Source of the DNA: Marinobacter sp. F3R11
GTDB lineage: Bacteria; Pseudomonadota; Gammaproteobacteria; Pseudomonadales; Oleiphilaceae
Assembly (NCBI RefSeq): GCF_003318275.1
Contig: NZ_QOCH01000003.1
Span: forward strand, 158,361 to 222,360
DNA: 64,000 nucleotides
Direction: 5' to 3'
How positions within the stretch are numbered: position 1 is the stretch's first letter; each line of letters opens with the position of its first letter. Under the pieces are notes generated by a model that was not told the DNA's origin, ran no database searches, and worked only from the letters and a program-made list of their open reading frames with translations. The position numbers were made by a program, and so were the translations under genes. Shown in pieces: positions 20,256-29,597 of the stretch.

Positions 20256-22413
20256 GGCTCTGCTCCTGACGGCGACCAGGCAGAGGAATGCTGTGCAGCA
20301 TATCGCCATACAACCGATAAACTACGCGAGCCGAATCAATAACCGCCTGCTGATCACGCGGGTCAGTAATGCCGTCCATGAGATTGCGAAAAAACTCGAA
20401 ATGGTCCTGATCGAGAGCCCCGTGGGAATACAGATAACTGAAAGCCTGATCCGGAAGCCCAAGGAGTTTCTGAATCTGCTCTCCAAGGGGTGTGGCCAGC
20501 TCGATAGAGGTGCCCTCAAGCACCTGAACCATGCCAAAGAATGCCGCCGGATTACCCCGACTGATCTGATCGTACAGATAGGCCACCATCAGTTCGATGG
20601 ACAGGTCCGGCTTACTGCCACGGATTGCTTCCTTGTCTGCACCACAGGCCTCCAGGTCATTCAGTATCCACTCGTCATGGCCATACTCCTCATCTATGTA
20701 TTCAACCAGCGCTTTGCGGACGAACTCGAGCCGGTGAGGCAGCCTTGCACCACAGGCCATCATCAATGGCACTGTATGCTTAACGTGGTGAAAGGCCTGT
20801 GCCAGGAACCAGTTATATGACTCAAGGCTGAAACCACCCTCGCCAATAGCTTTAACAACGGGCGCACCAGTAACGTGGGCGCGAGCTTCAGAGGTTTCCT
20901 GCTGTAATCTGTCAAAAAATGCCATGCGAGATTCTCCTGGCTGGTTGGTCCATGGTGCGGAAAGAAATAATGGAAAAGCTTGTACTAACAAAGTCGGCAG
21001 GTGGTCCTGAATGTATGCCCGTACAGGGCGACCATTCGCAGTAATAAAGCCTTCGGCCTGGTTTAACCGTTGCCGGCGGACATAAACGGTGGCCAGGCGC
21101 GCATAATCCGGCAGACGCTGATTGAGCTGCCGTAATGACTCTGCAAGGACAGAGGGTGAGCGCCCATCTGTCACCGTAATCAGCGCCATTGGCTGAGGCT
21201 CACCATCACCGAATACCACTGCCTGGGGAATGGCCAGTCCCTGAACCAGCTCACTCTCCAGCCATTCCGGGCTGATATTGCGGCCGAAGGTGGTGATCAG
21301 GAGATTCTTGGAGCGCCCATTGACCGACAGGAAGCCATCCGTACTGAGTGCGCCCAGATCACCTGTATCCAGCCACTCATCCTGCTTCAGATCTTCCCCA
21401 AGATACCCCAGGTGCGTATTGCCGCGAACCAGAATATGACCGTCAGAACTCACTCTGATATCGACATGGGACAATGGCTGCCCCACACTGCCCTCACGCC
21501 CGGCGGCCGGTACGTTCAGTGCCACAACTGAACAGCATTCCGACAGACCATAGCCTTCGTAAAGTGGTAACCCGGCGGACCGGCCCCGGCTCAGCAACTC
21601 CGATGATACCCGGCCCCCACCAACGGCCAGAAACCGCAGCGGGCCGCTGTCAAGCTGGCCCTGTTCTGCGGCACCGACCAGCGCCATGGCCAGTTCCGGC
21701 ACCAGAATCAACGACTGGGGGCGATTTCGATTGACCCCCGCAACCAGTCTTCTCAGGTCAAGACCACTGCTCCCGGTCATCCCCAGACTCGCCAGAGGTT
21801 CTACCTTGACTGCAGCGCCCATAAGTAACGGCAAATAAACCCCGGCGATATTCTCCAGTAATGTAGCTAGCGGCAGGATGCACAGATGTGCTTGCAACTC
21901 GATGCCTGCCAGCCGCTCTTTCAGGGCAAGCGTGGTTGCAGTCATCTGCTCCACGGACAGACACACACCTTTTGGCGTGCCGGTACTACCTGAGGTAAAC
22001 GTGATTTTGGCCGTATCGACCGGCATTCCGGCCGCTGCTGTTGCAGTGGGCAAGGTACGCAGCCAGATACCATGACCCAGTGGCTCACTTTCGCTGGCCG
22101 CTTCACTGTGCAACAAACCGTTCAACCCGGCCCGTTTGATCAGATGGGTAGCCTGGGTTTCAGAGAAGAAGTGGGGCACAGGCACACAAACAACACCTGC
22201 AAACAGGCAGGCAAGATCCGCCAGTATCCAGGCCAGAGTGTTGTCTCCGCATATACCGACTCGCTTGATGCCTCTCGATTCAAGTTGCGCGGCGACTGTC
22301 TCTGCCGCCTGCACCATCTGCCTATAACTGTATTCTGCTTCCGGCTCACGCAACGCAATGCGCGAAGGGTGTTCCATTGCCCTGCTCTTGAGCAGTTCAG
22401 GCAAGGTAGCCAT
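20242..22413 (-). CDS. AMP-binding ligase fused to haem-oxygenase-like (TenA/HDO) domain
   Basis: 723 residues, two enzymes in one chain. Residues about 1-470 are an acyl-adenylate-forming (ANL) domain with the P-loop FTSGSTGTPKG, YEGYGLSE and WLDTGDLG. Its A10 motif reads ANGRPVR, with Arg462 where the catalytic Lys is normally found. Residues about 495-723 are an all-helical TenA/haem-oxygenase-like domain with a diiron-type ligand set: E575/E576 with H579, E633, D668 and H671, as in HDO oxidases such as UndA. A fatty or amino acid may be activated and then oxidised. The start at 22413 has GGGAGG 6 bases upstream. Overlaps the hemolysin-family gene and the SDR gene. Confidence 0.85.
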   Translation of the reverse strand: MATLPELLKSRAMEHPSRIALREPEAEYSYRQMVQAAETVAAQLESRGIKRVGICGDNTLAWILADLACLFAGVVCVPVPHFFSETQATHLIKRAGLNGLLHSEAASESEPLGHGIWLRTLPTATAAAGMPVDTAKITFTSGSTGTPKGVCLSVEQMTATTLALKERLAGIELQAHLCILPLATLLENIAGVYLPLLMGAAVKVEPLASLGMTGSSGLDLRRLVAGVNRNRPQSLILVPELAMALVGAAEQGQLDSGPLRFLAVGGGRVSSELLSRGRSAGLPLYEGYGLSECCSVVALNVPAAGREGSVGQPLSHVDIRVSSDGHILVRGNTHLGYLGEDLKQDEWLDTGDLGALSTDGFLSVNGRSKNLLITTFGRNISPEWLESELVQGLAIPQAVVFGDGEPQPMALITVTDGRSPSVLAESLRQLNQRLPDYARLATVYVRRQRLNQAEGFITANGRPVRAYIQDHLPTLLVQAFPLFLSAPWTNQPGESRMAFFDRLQQETSEARAHVTGAPVVKAIGEGGFSLESYNWFLAQAFHHVKHTVPLMMACGARLPHRLEFVRKALVEYIDEEYGHDEWILNDLEACGADKEAIRGSKPDLSIELMVAYLYDQISRGNPAAFFGMVQVLEGTSIELATPLGEQIQKLLGLPDQAFSYLYSHGALDQDHFEFFRNLMDGITDPRDQQAVIDSARVVYRLYGDMLHSIPLPGRRQEQSHEAA

Positions 22414-23107
22414 ACAAGCCTCCCTGTCCGGAAACATCGGAACCTGTATGGGGGCGCACCGGTTCAATCCTTCGCAGAAGCCCCGTTTGTTTCAAGGAAC
22501 TGAGGCTATCAGCTACCTTGACGGCCATCACCACAGGTTGATGGTCATAGTATCGCCCCCAACCGGCACCACCATCCGGCAAACTCGCCGGATCAGCCTT
22601 CGCCAACACGCGGGTAGCAATCCCCATGCGGTGAAAACTGTTTCGCAATTGGTCGGTTCCGGTACAGACCACCCAGTCGTAACCAGCGGCCTGAAGCCAG
22701 ACGGTGAGAGAAGCAAACAGGTGCCGGCTGACACCGGCCTCAACACCTGCAAGATGAGCAATCTCTGCAATCCGGTCTCGCGCAATGTCCGGTACCGGCA
22801 TCACAGATTCCACAGGAACTGTCAGATAATCCTCAAGAAACAGACGCTCCTGCGCAGCACTTCGAACGCCCACCGCTGCCAGTAACGCTCCCTGTGCTGA
22901 TGTCAGAGCCAGCAATAACGGAATCCGCAGTGAGGGCTCGGCACCATAGGCCTGCAGAAACCGTCGCCGGATGAACTCCGTAACCGTAGCCGCCAGTAAA
23001 GTATCGGGGGTAATCTCGCTCAACCAGCGCCCTGCACAACGAAGGGCAGGAACCAGCTCCGGTGAATCTGGCGGGCAGTATGTGGACATAGTTAGCGGGT
23101 CGGTCAT
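22397..23107 (-). CDS. Thermostable-hemolysin-family protein (GNAT-like fold)
   Basis: 236 residues, no signal peptide or membrane segment. It matches the T_hemolysin family, named after a Vibrio haemolysin, but the pattern looks like an acyltransferase of the GNAT/autoinducer-synthase kind: FIRRRFLQAYGAEP at the N-terminus, LFLEDYL, then EIAHLAGVEAGVSRHLF as a cofactor-binding-like turn, and GTDQLRNSFHRMGI. So a small-molecule acyl transfer role fits better than pore formation (inference). The ATG at 23107 has GGAG 7-8 bases upstream. First gene of the minus-strand unit; a TTAAG box lies 67 bases before it. Confidence 0.75.
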   Translation of the reverse strand: MTDPLTMSTYCPPDSPELVPALRCAGRWLSEITPDTLLAATVTEFIRRRFLQAYGAEPSLRIPLLLALTSAQGALLAAVGVRSAAQERLFLEDYLTVPVESVMPVPDIARDRIAEIAHLAGVEAGVSRHLFASLTVWLQAAGYDWVVCTGTDQLRNSFHRMGIATRVLAKADPASLPDGGAGWGRYYDHQPVVMAVKVADSLSSLKQTGLLRRIEPVRPHTGSDVSGQGGLYGYLA

Positions 23108-23173
23108 AAGCGCTCTCCAACAGCTTTCGGGCGAGGCACCCGATATAGTGAGCAATCAGATTAGAGCGCAACC

Positions 23174-23190
23174 CTTAAGTCAGGCTTAAG
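23174..23190. promoter_or_regulatory. TTAAG direct-repeat box 1 (PmrA/QseB-like)
   Basis: CTTAAG at 23174-23179 and again at 23185-23190, an exact 11-base period. This matches the PmrA/QseB box (YTTAAK-N5-YTTAAK). It lies 67 bases upstream of the hemolysin-family gene, so it is placed to control the minus-strand unit. Confidence 0.65.
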
Positions 23191-23206
23191 GCTGGAGCAG
23201 AGAATT

Positions 23207-23222
23207 CTTAAGCCGCGTTAAG
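23207..23222. promoter_or_regulatory. TTAAG direct-repeat box 2
   Basis: CTTAAG (23207-23212) and GTTAAG (23217-23222), with a 10-base instead of an 11-base period. It lies midway between the two divergent genes. Weaker than boxes 1 and 3. Confidence 0.5.
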
Positions 23223-23252
23223 GTTCCCCGCGATCACCGGTTGCCAGCACCA

Positions 23253-23269
23253 GTTAAGGGTGGCTTAAG
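23253..23269. promoter_or_regulatory. TTAAG direct-repeat box 3 (PmrA/QseB-like)
   Basis: GTTAAG (23253-23258) and CTTAAG (23264-23269), 11-base period. It lies 70 bases upstream of the response regulator ATG, mirroring box 1, which suggests autoregulation of the two-component system. Confidence 0.65.
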
Positions 23270-23339
23270 AAAGCCGGTGTAGAATACAGACTGGCGAGTG
23301 TAAATTTGCACAGGCTTCCCCCAACACGGATCCCGCTTG

Positions 23340-24026
23340 ATGCGCATATTACTGGTAGAAGACGACCACCTTCTGGGCAGCACCATGCTGGACATGCTGC
23401 GGACTGATCAGCACACAGTGGATTGGCTGGATGATGGTCAACAGGCGCTGAATGCCCTGGCAGACGATCATTTTGATCTGGCCATACTGGATTTGACCCT
23501 GCCACGGGTCGATGGCCTTGAGATTATTCGGCAGACCCGACAACAAGGCAACCAACTACCCATTATCATCCTGACCGCCCGCGCTGAACTGGAAGAAAAA
23601 CTGCTGGGCCTGGATGCTGGTGCAGACGATTACGTAACCAAACCCTTTGCCATGGCCGAACTCAAAGCCCGGATCCGTGCCGTTACCCGTCGCAGATCTT
23701 CGACAACCAGCGATGAACTGATCGTAGGCCAGCTTACGCTGAACCCGGCTTCGGCCCAGCTCACTATCGGCTCGACGACAGACACCTTACCCCGCAGTGA
23801 ATTCCAGATCCTCCAGTACATGATGCGTCATCCCGACCAGGTCGCCACTCGCCGGCGTCTGGAAGAACAGCTCTATGGCTGGGAGCCGGGAGCTGAAAGC
23901 AACGCTCTGGAAGTGCATATCCACCATCTCCGGCGCAGAATCGGCAAAACCACAATCCGCACCATCCGCGGCGTTGGGTATCTGCTGGACAGCCAGGCAG
24001 CTTGTGGAGCTCCGGAATGTCCCTGA
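23340..24026 (+). CDS. OmpR-family response regulator, QseB/PmrA-like
   Basis: 228 residues. A receiver domain (1-120) with the acidic pair EDD, the phosphoacceptor Asp in LAILDLTLP and the KPF Lys is followed by a winged-helix DNA-binding domain (about 128-220) ending HIHHLRRRIGKTTIRTIRGVGY in outline. The ATG at 23340 is preferred to the TTG at 23337. It is followed by its kinase with a 10-base overlap. The QseB/PmrA type binds TTAAG direct repeats, and three such boxes lie directly upstream, shared with the divergent hemolysin-family unit. Confidence 0.92.
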   Translation: MRILLVEDDHLLGSTMLDMLRTDQHTVDWLDDGQQALNALADDHFDLAILDLTLPRVDGLEIIRQTRQQGNQLPIIILTARAELEEKLLGLDAGADDYVTKPFAMAELKARIRAVTRRRSSTTSDELIVGQLTLNPASAQLTIGSTTDTLPRSEFQILQYMMRHPDQVATRRRLEEQLYGWEPGAESNALEVHIHHLRRRIGKTTIRTIRGVGYLLDSQAACGAPECP

Positions 24027-25432
24027 CCCGCACTCTCACACTGCTGGTTACTTCCATGGTTCTGCTGTTTGCCCTGATAGCCGCAGCCTGGAGCTATATT
24101 GAAAGCAATCATGAACTGGAAGAGCTGTTCGACGCCGAACTTGCGCAGAGTACACGGATTGTCCAGGGGCTGGTTCGCCACCTTGCAGACACACAATCGC
24201 TCGAGCTGTTATCGCAAACCCTCAGTGAAACACTGGCGCTGCCACTCGACAAGGACGTTGAGTCTGAAGCAGACAATGACGAGATTCTGCCCGGAGGCGC
24301 AGGGCACAAATACGAAAAGAAGCTGGCCTTTGAGGTCTGGACGCCCGGCCGCACGCCTCTGCTGGACACACTTAAGGCCGATGACACCGAAGGCCTGACA
24401 CCAGGCTACTCATGGGCCGAATCCCAGGGGTACAACTGGCGGACGTTCACGCTTCAGGATCCCGCTACAGGTTTCTGGATCAGAACAGCTCAGCGGGAAG
24501 ATATTCGCGGGGAACTGAGCCAGGAACTGGCCCTGGGCAACGTTCTGCCTTTGTTGGTTGCCTTGCCGCTCCTGCTACTGGCCGCCAGTGCTGCCATTCA
24601 TATCGGGTTCCGCCCCCTGCGTCGGTTGGAGCGGCCTATACGCCATATGGCTCCGGAACGTATTCATCCCCTGGATGACAGACAGGCACCAAAGGAAGTG
24701 GCAGGTCTGGTACAAGCAGTAAATAGCCTGCTCAAGCGACTGAACCTGGCCCTGGAGCGGGAGCGCCGATTTTCGGCCGATGCAGCCCATGAACTACGGA
24801 CGCCGCTGGCAGCTTTGCGACTGAATCTGGAAAAGGCCTGGGACAACAATCCACAGCAATTCCTGCCCCTGATTCAATCGGTTGACCGCATGACGCATCT
24901 GGTGGAGCAAATGCTGCTGCTGAACCGGGTAGACTCCGGCGCCGGCTTTTCACACCAGAAACACGACCTGTCCGAAATCATCGAACAAAGTATTGCGGAT
25001 GTGACCCCCCTGGCGCTGAAAAAGCATATTGAGCCACTACTGCATAACGATGCTGGCCAGGCGCTGGTGAGTTGCCACGACGCCCTGATCAATACCCTGA
25101 TGCGATCCCTGCTGGCCAACGCCATTCAGTACAGCCCGCAGCACACTCTGATAGAAACTCGCCTGGAGGCCTCCGGCAACGGTTATCACGTTACTGTGTG
25201 CGACCAGGGGCCAGGCATTGCGACAGAGGATAGGGAAAGGGCACTCAGTCGCTTTGTCCGCCTCGACCAGCGGCATGGCGGCGGTGCGGGGCTTGGGCTG
25301 GCAATTGCACGGCGGATTGCGGAACTCCACGGCGGCCAACTGACCCTGAATGCCCGGCCTGACGGGCAAACCGGACTGTGTGTCAGTCTCTGGCTGCCGG
25401 CACGCACTATGCCTTGCACCAGTGAACCTTAG
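24017..25432 (+). CDS. Sensor histidine kinase, QseC/PmrB-like
   Basis: 471 residues, inner membrane. The first helix is about 7-27; the periplasmic domain of about 150 residues is rich in acidic residues (LPLDKDVESEADNDE); the second helix is about 180-200. HAMP-like linker, HisKA H-box FSADAAHELRTPLAAL and a HATPase domain with CDQGPGIA and GAGLGLAIA follow. The acidic sensor region resembles kinases that sense cations or cationic peptides, though the signal is unknown. Start at ATG 24017 with GGAG upstream. It ends 13 bp before the convergent bluB. Confidence 0.92.
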   Translation: MSLTRTLTLLVTSMVLLFALIAAAWSYIESNHELEELFDAELAQSTRIVQGLVRHLADTQSLELLSQTLSETLALPLDKDVESEADNDEILPGGAGHKYEKKLAFEVWTPGRTPLLDTLKADDTEGLTPGYSWAESQGYNWRTFTLQDPATGFWIRTAQREDIRGELSQELALGNVLPLLVALPLLLLAASAAIHIGFRPLRRLERPIRHMAPERIHPLDDRQAPKEVAGLVQAVNSLLKRLNLALERERRFSADAAHELRTPLAALRLNLEKAWDNNPQQFLPLIQSVDRMTHLVEQMLLLNRVDSGAGFSHQKHDLSEIIEQSIADVTPLALKKHIEPLLHNDAGQALVSCHDALINTLMRSLLANAIQYSPQHTLIETRLEASGNGYHVTVCDQGPGIATEDRERALSRFVRLDQRHGGGAGLGLAIARRIAELHGGQLTLNARPDGQTGLCVSLWLPARTMPCTSEP

Positions 25433-25445
25433 ACTAAACCGGGCT

Positions 25446-26144
25446 CTAAGGCTTCAGCGCGTTCAGAAGGGTGTTGTCGTCCAGTGACTGGCCCCAAAGG
25501 TTGCCATGCATCAGTTCATTCAAAGGCAACCGTGAACGCCAGCCCCGGGTTTCCAGCTCTGGCTGATCTGCAAACTCGCTGACATAGCCAAGACATAAAT
25601 AGGCCAATGGGTAGACGTTATCCGGCAGTTTCAGAATCCGCGCCAGTGTGCTCTGGTCGAGAATGCTCACCCAGCCCACGCCGATACCTTCCGCCCGCGC
25701 CGCCAGCCACAAGTTCTGAACAGCCAGACAGGTACTGAAAAGGTCCGTATCCACTATGGAGTTACGTCCCAGAACATGGCTGCCGCCCCGGTTGCGGTCA
25801 CAGGTAATACACAGGTTCATAGGGCTTTCGACAATGCCCTGTAATTTCAGACTGAGATAGGTTCGCTGACGTTCACCACCGTAGTTATTAGCGGCTTTGG
25901 CATTTTCCTGGTTATAGCTGGCCAGCACTTGCTGACGCACGTCCAGGCTGTCAATCAGGATAAAATCCCATGGCTGCATAAAACCCACCGACGGCGCGTG
26001 GTGCGCCGCTTTCAGCAGGCGCGCCAGCACAGGCCGGGGAATGGGATCAGGCAGAAACTCGGAGCGAACGTCACGGCGTTCAAAAATAGCGCGGTAAAGC
26101 CCACTACGCTCGTCTTCGCTGAAAGGACGGTTAGGATCACTCAT
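25446..26144 (-). CDS. bluB: 5,6-dimethylbenzimidazole synthase
   Basis: 232 residues, flavin-dependent nitroreductase fold. BluB breaks down FMNH2 with O2 to give 5,6-dimethylbenzimidazole, the lower ligand of cobalamin. Seen here: the [13 protein letters not shown]-binding start, [16 protein letters not shown], and GVGWVSILD, which are BluB-like rather than general nitroreductase sequences. Overlaps the end of cobQ by four bases (ATGA) and is the last gene of the riboswitch-led cobalamin operon. The O2 requirement means the lower ligand is made aerobically. Confidence 0.93.
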   Translation of the reverse strand: MSDPNRPFSEDERSGLYRAIFERRDVRSEFLPDPIPRPVLARLLKAAHHAPSVGFMQPWDFILIDSLDVRQQVLASYNQENAKAANNYGGERQRTYLSLKLQGIVESPMNLCITCDRNRGGSHVLGRNSIVDTDLFSTCLAVQNLWLAARAEGIGVGWVSILDQSTLARILKLPDNVYPLAYLCLGYVSEFADQPELETRGWRSRLPLNELMHGNLWGQSLDDNTLLNALKP

Positions 26145-27649
26145 GACCGCTTTCCATGGCCGGAATTAGTTGATGCTTCTTTTACGCCCAGCAGCCCGCA
26201 CAGCCAGTCTGTATCCAGATATTGTTCAACCTGGTCCGCCAGCCGGTCAAGCTGGGCAAGACGGTGCTGCTGGTAGTCTACAGCGGCGCCTGAGCGGTTC
26301 AGCCCGGCCCATTGCAGCAATGCTTCACACGCCGCCGGCTCGTCAAATATTCCATGCACATAGGTGCCGGCCACCTGGCCATCGGCGCTGATTGCACCTT
26401 CGTTGTTGCCAGCCATCAAGCCCAACGGATGTGCTAGAGCCGCGCCATGGCTCACACCGTTGTGCATTTCGTAGCCTTTGAAAACCGCACTCTTGCCGCG
26501 GGGGTCACCCGCCCGGAGGGTCAGGGTGCCACTAACATTTCTCAGATGTTTACCAGCAATCATGGTGGTGGTCATTTCCAGCAATCCCAGGCCTTCCGTT
26601 GCGCCTTTCTGGCCTTCCAGCCCATCCGGATCGTCAACACGCTCACCCAGCATCTGAAAACCACCGCAAATACCAAAAACCTTGCCGCCGTAGCGCAAGT
26701 GTTTGCGAATAGCCTGCACCCAGCCCTGAGTATTGAGGAAAGCCAGATCAGTGCGGGTACTTTTACTGCCGGGCAGGATAATCAGATCGGCAGCCGGAAT
26801 GGGCTGATCCGGGCCGATGAACTGAAGATTTATACCCGGGTGCAAGCGCAAGGGGTCAAAATCATTGTGATTACTGATGCGTGGCAGCACCGGCACAATC
26901 ACATTCAGCGATTCGGCTTCGCAGGTGCCAGAGATACCAATGCTGTCTTCAGAGTCCACGATGAGGCCATGAAGGTATGGCAGCACGCCAACCACTGGCT
27001 TGCCGGTGCGTTCGGTAAGCCACTCCAGGCCTGGTTCCAGCAAGCTGATATCACCGCGAAAACGATTAACAATGAAGCCTTTTGTGCGCCCCTGCTCACT
27101 GGCGGAAATCAGCTCCAGCGTACCCACCAGCTGGGCAAACACACCGCCCCGGTCTATATCCCCGACCAGCAACACCGGGCAATCGGCCGCTTCTGCAAAG
27201 CCCATGTTGGCAATGTCGTTGGTGCGCAGGTTAATTTCTGCAGGACTGCCAGCACCTTCAGCAATGATCACGTCATAGCGTTCACTGAGCGCACGCCAGG
27301 CGTCCATCACCGCAACCTTGGCCTCGGCTTTGTACGCATGATAATCCAGCGCATCCATATTGCCGTGTACCTGTCCGCGCAGAATTACCTGGGCGCCACA
27401 ATCGCTTTGCGGCTTCAGCAATACCGGGTTCATATCGCTGTGGGGCTCAAGGCCACACGCCAGTGCCTGCAACGCCGTGGAGCGGCCTATTTCCCCTCCA
27501 TCCACTGTAACCGCACTGTTCAGGGCCATATTCTGCGGTTTGAATGGCGCCACCGACACACCCTGCCGGGCAAGCCAACGACACAGGGCGGCAACTACGG
27601 TGGTTTTACCGGCGTCGGATGTGGTGCCCTGGATCATCAGTGTGGTCAT
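26141..27649 (-). CDS. cobQ: Cobyric acid synthase
   Basis: 502 residues. Amidates four carboxylates of adenosylcobyrinic acid a,c-diamide using glutamine and ATP. N-terminal DTBS-like ATPase domain ([20 protein letters not shown], the P-loop) and a C-terminal class I glutamine amidotransferase domain with the nucleophile in [11 protein letters not shown] and His in YVHGIFD. Full length for the family. Its start lies 2 bases after the btuR stop. Confidence 0.96.
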   Translation of the reverse strand: MTTLMIQGTTSDAGKTTVVAALCRWLARQGVSVAPFKPQNMALNSAVTVDGGEIGRSTALQALACGLEPHSDMNPVLLKPQSDCGAQVILRGQVHGNMDALDYHAYKAEAKVAVMDAWRALSERYDVIIAEGAGSPAEINLRTNDIANMGFAEAADCPVLLVGDIDRGGVFAQLVGTLELISASEQGRTKGFIVNRFRGDISLLEPGLEWLTERTGKPVVGVLPYLHGLIVDSEDSIGISGTCEAESLNVIVPVLPRISNHNDFDPLRLHPGINLQFIGPDQPIPAADLIILPGSKSTRTDLAFLNTQGWVQAIRKHLRYGGKVFGICGGFQMLGERVDDPDGLEGQKGATEGLGLLEMTTTMIAGKHLRNVSGTLTLRAGDPRGKSAVFKGYEMHNGVSHGAALAHPLGLMAGNNEGAISADGQVAGTYVHGIFDEPAACEALLQWAGLNRSGAAVDYQQHRLAQLDRLADQVEQYLDTDWLCGLLGVKEASTNSGHGKRS

Positions 27650-27651
27650 GA

Positions 27652-28263
27652 TTAAAGCTCGACGCCCTTCTGAGCCTTGATGCCCTGATCCTTGAAGGCA
27701 TGCTTCACGACGCCCATTTCGGTGACGGTATCTGCGATGTCGATCAGTTCCTGGGGAGCATTACGTCCGGTGACGACCACGTGTTGCATAGCAGGCCTGC
27801 CCTGCAGATCATCCAGCACACGATCCAGATCTATGTAGTCGTATTTCAGCGCAATGTTCAGCTCGTCCAGCAAAATCAGATCATAACTGTCGTCTTTCAA
27901 CATGCCGGCAGCAATATCCCAGGCAGCATTGGCAGACGCCACATCCTGTTCGCGGTCCTGGGTTTCCCACGTGTAGCCCTGACCCATCACGTGGTAATCC
28001 ACATTGGGCAGATCCCGGAAAAAGGCTTCTTCGCCGGTGCTGAAGGCACCTTTGATAAATTGCACAACGCCGACTTTCATACCGTGGCCAAGCGCGCGGG
28101 CAACCATGCCAAAGCCGGAACTGCTCTTGCCTTTACCGGGACCGGTCAATACCAGCAACACACCCTGTTCGTTCTGGGCATTGGCGATGCGTTCCTGCAT
28201 GATTTTTTGCTTGGCTGCCATACGTTTGGCATGGCGTTCGGGATCTTTTGCGCGATCACGCAT
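27652..28263 (-). CDS. btuR: Cob(I)yrinic acid a,c-diamide adenosyltransferase
   Basis: 203 residues, CobO/BtuR type. Attaches the 5'-deoxyadenosyl group from ATP to Co(I) corrinoids, both in synthesis and in salvage of imported corrinoids. The P-loop [21 protein letters not shown] is seen in outline, followed by the VVQFIKGAF and DLILLDELN segments typical of this family. The start at ATG 28263 has GGAG 8 bases upstream; it overlaps the end of cbiA by 8 bases. Also known as cobO or cobA. Confidence 0.95.
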   Translation of the reverse strand: MRDRAKDPERHAKRMAAKQKIMQERIANAQNEQGVLLVLTGPGKGKSSSGFGMVARALGHGMKVGVVQFIKGAFSTGEEAFFRDLPNVDYHVMGQGYTWETQDREQDVASANAAWDIAAGMLKDDSYDLILLDELNIALKYDYIDLDRVLDDLQGRPAMQHVVVTGRNAPQELIDIADTVTEMGVVKHAFKDQGIKAQKGVEL

Positions 28264-29584
28264 GAGTCTTCTCCGTATCATTGTAAAATATCAGCGGCTG
28301 GCCCCTGAACAGAGCAGCAATCAGGGCAGGAGCCGATGGGAAGTAACCGTGGAAGTAGCTGGCCACGAGACCTTTTTCACAGAATACCGCCTCCCCGACC
28401 GTGCCAGCCTGTTTCCAGGCCCGCGCCACAGGTTGCCATGGTGTATCCAGTGATGAGCGGTGAAAGGTATGCCCACGGAGCTCGCCTTCCTGAGTGCTCA
28501 GGCTTTGCAGGCCTATGCCCTGCAGGCGTTTTTCCAAGGTCGAACGGCCCGGGATCAACCCCAGCATTCTGTGCACAACGCCATCTTTATCGGATAACTC
28601 TTCAGCACAAGCCATCAGCCCGCCACACTCTGCAAGTATCGGCTTGCCGGCCTCATAGAACTCACGGATCGCTTCAGCCATAGGGGTATTGTTGGCCAGG
28701 GTGCTGCCATGAAGTTCAGGGTATCCACCAGGGAGCCATAGGGCATCCGCCTGAGGTAGCTGCGAATCCACTAACGGGGAGAAATAGTGCAGCTCCGCAC
28801 CCATGGCCGTCAGCAGGTCTGTGTTCGCACGATAGATAAAGCTGAACGCAAGATCGCGGGCAATCGCAATGCGCACGCCTTTAAGCAAAGCCTCTGGTTT
28901 GACTGGCTCAACCGGGGCAATCGTAACAGCCTTGGGTAACTCACCAAGGCCTGCAGCTTCGAGCACCGCAGCCGCCGCATCAAGCTGCTGGTCAAGGTTG
29001 CCCAGTTCAGCCGGTTGCAACAAGCCCAGGTGTCTGTCCGGAATCTGCATTGCCTCGCTCCGGGGAATGGCCCCCAGCAAACTGATGCCCTGAGGCAGGC
29101 CTTCTTTCAGCATATCGCCATGGCGGGGGCTACCGATTTTGTTGGCGATCACCTGATACACCGACAGTTCGGGATCAAAATGGGCCAGTCCCAGTACCAG
29201 CGCGCCAAAGGTCTGCGCCATACCGCCGGCGTCAATCACTGGCAACGCAGGAATACCCAGCAGTTTGGCAAGGTCAGCACTGGACGGGTCGCCATCAAAC
29301 AGGCCCATAGCCCCTTCAATCAGAATCAGATCAGCATCGCGGGCAGCTTCCGCCACGCGCCAGCGACATTCGTGTTCGCCGGTCATCCAGGGGTGCAACT
29401 GGTAGACCGGCTGACCTGAGGCCACCTCAAGCATCATCGGGTCCAGGTAGTCCGGGCCATGCTTGAACACGCGCACCTTGCGACCGGCGTTCCGGTGCAA
29501 TCGGGCCAGAGCCGCCGTCACCATGGATTTACCCTGCCCGGAAGCCGGGGCCGTAATCATCACTGCGGGTACGGGTATAGTCAT
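28256..29584 (-). CDS. cbiA: Cobyrinate a,c-diamide synthase
   Basis: 442 residues. Amidates the a and c carboxylates of cobyrinate (or of its hydrogenobyrinate relative in the aerobic route, where it is called CobB). P-loop APASGQGKSMVTAALA in the N-terminal ATPase half; glutamine amidotransferase half with the nucleophile in LAECGGLMACAEEL and the His in YFHGYFPS. Follows btuD by 13 bp. No corrin-ring methyltransferase genes lie in the window, so the origin of its substrate is not shown here. Confidence 0.95.
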   Translation of the reverse strand: MTIPVPAVMITAPASGQGKSMVTAALARLHRNAGRKVRVFKHGPDYLDPMMLEVASGQPVYQLHPWMTGEHECRWRVAEAARDADLILIEGAMGLFDGDPSSADLAKLLGIPALPVIDAGGMAQTFGALVLGLAHFDPELSVYQVIANKIGSPRHGDMLKEGLPQGISLLGAIPRSEAMQIPDRHLGLLQPAELGNLDQQLDAAAAVLEAAGLGELPKAVTIAPVEPVKPEALLKGVRIAIARDLAFSFIYRANTDLLTAMGAELHYFSPLVDSQLPQADALWLPGGYPELHGSTLANNTPMAEAIREFYEAGKPILAECGGLMACAEELSDKDGVVHRMLGLIPGRSTLEKRLQGIGLQSLSTQEGELRGHTFHRSSLDTPWQPVARAWKQAGTVGEAVFCEKGLVASYFHGYFPSAPALIAALFRGQPLIFYNDTEKTHA

Positions 29585-29597
29585 TGATCAGCCCTGT

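Noticed and set aside
22397..23107. Secreted pore-forming haemolysin
   Set aside because: No signal peptide or membrane segment, and the sequence pattern and neighbours fit an acyltransferase-like enzyme better; the family name is historical.
23156..23336. Divergent region as a mobile-element end or CRISPR-like repeat
   Set aside because: The repeats are hexamers with an 11-base period, which suits regulator boxes; no spacers or transposase are present.
26447..27655. Long plus-strand open frame (about 400 codons)
   Set aside because: It lies wholly opposite cobQ, whose motifs and length are complete; the frame is a by-product of GC-rich codon bias and its translation resembles no protein family.
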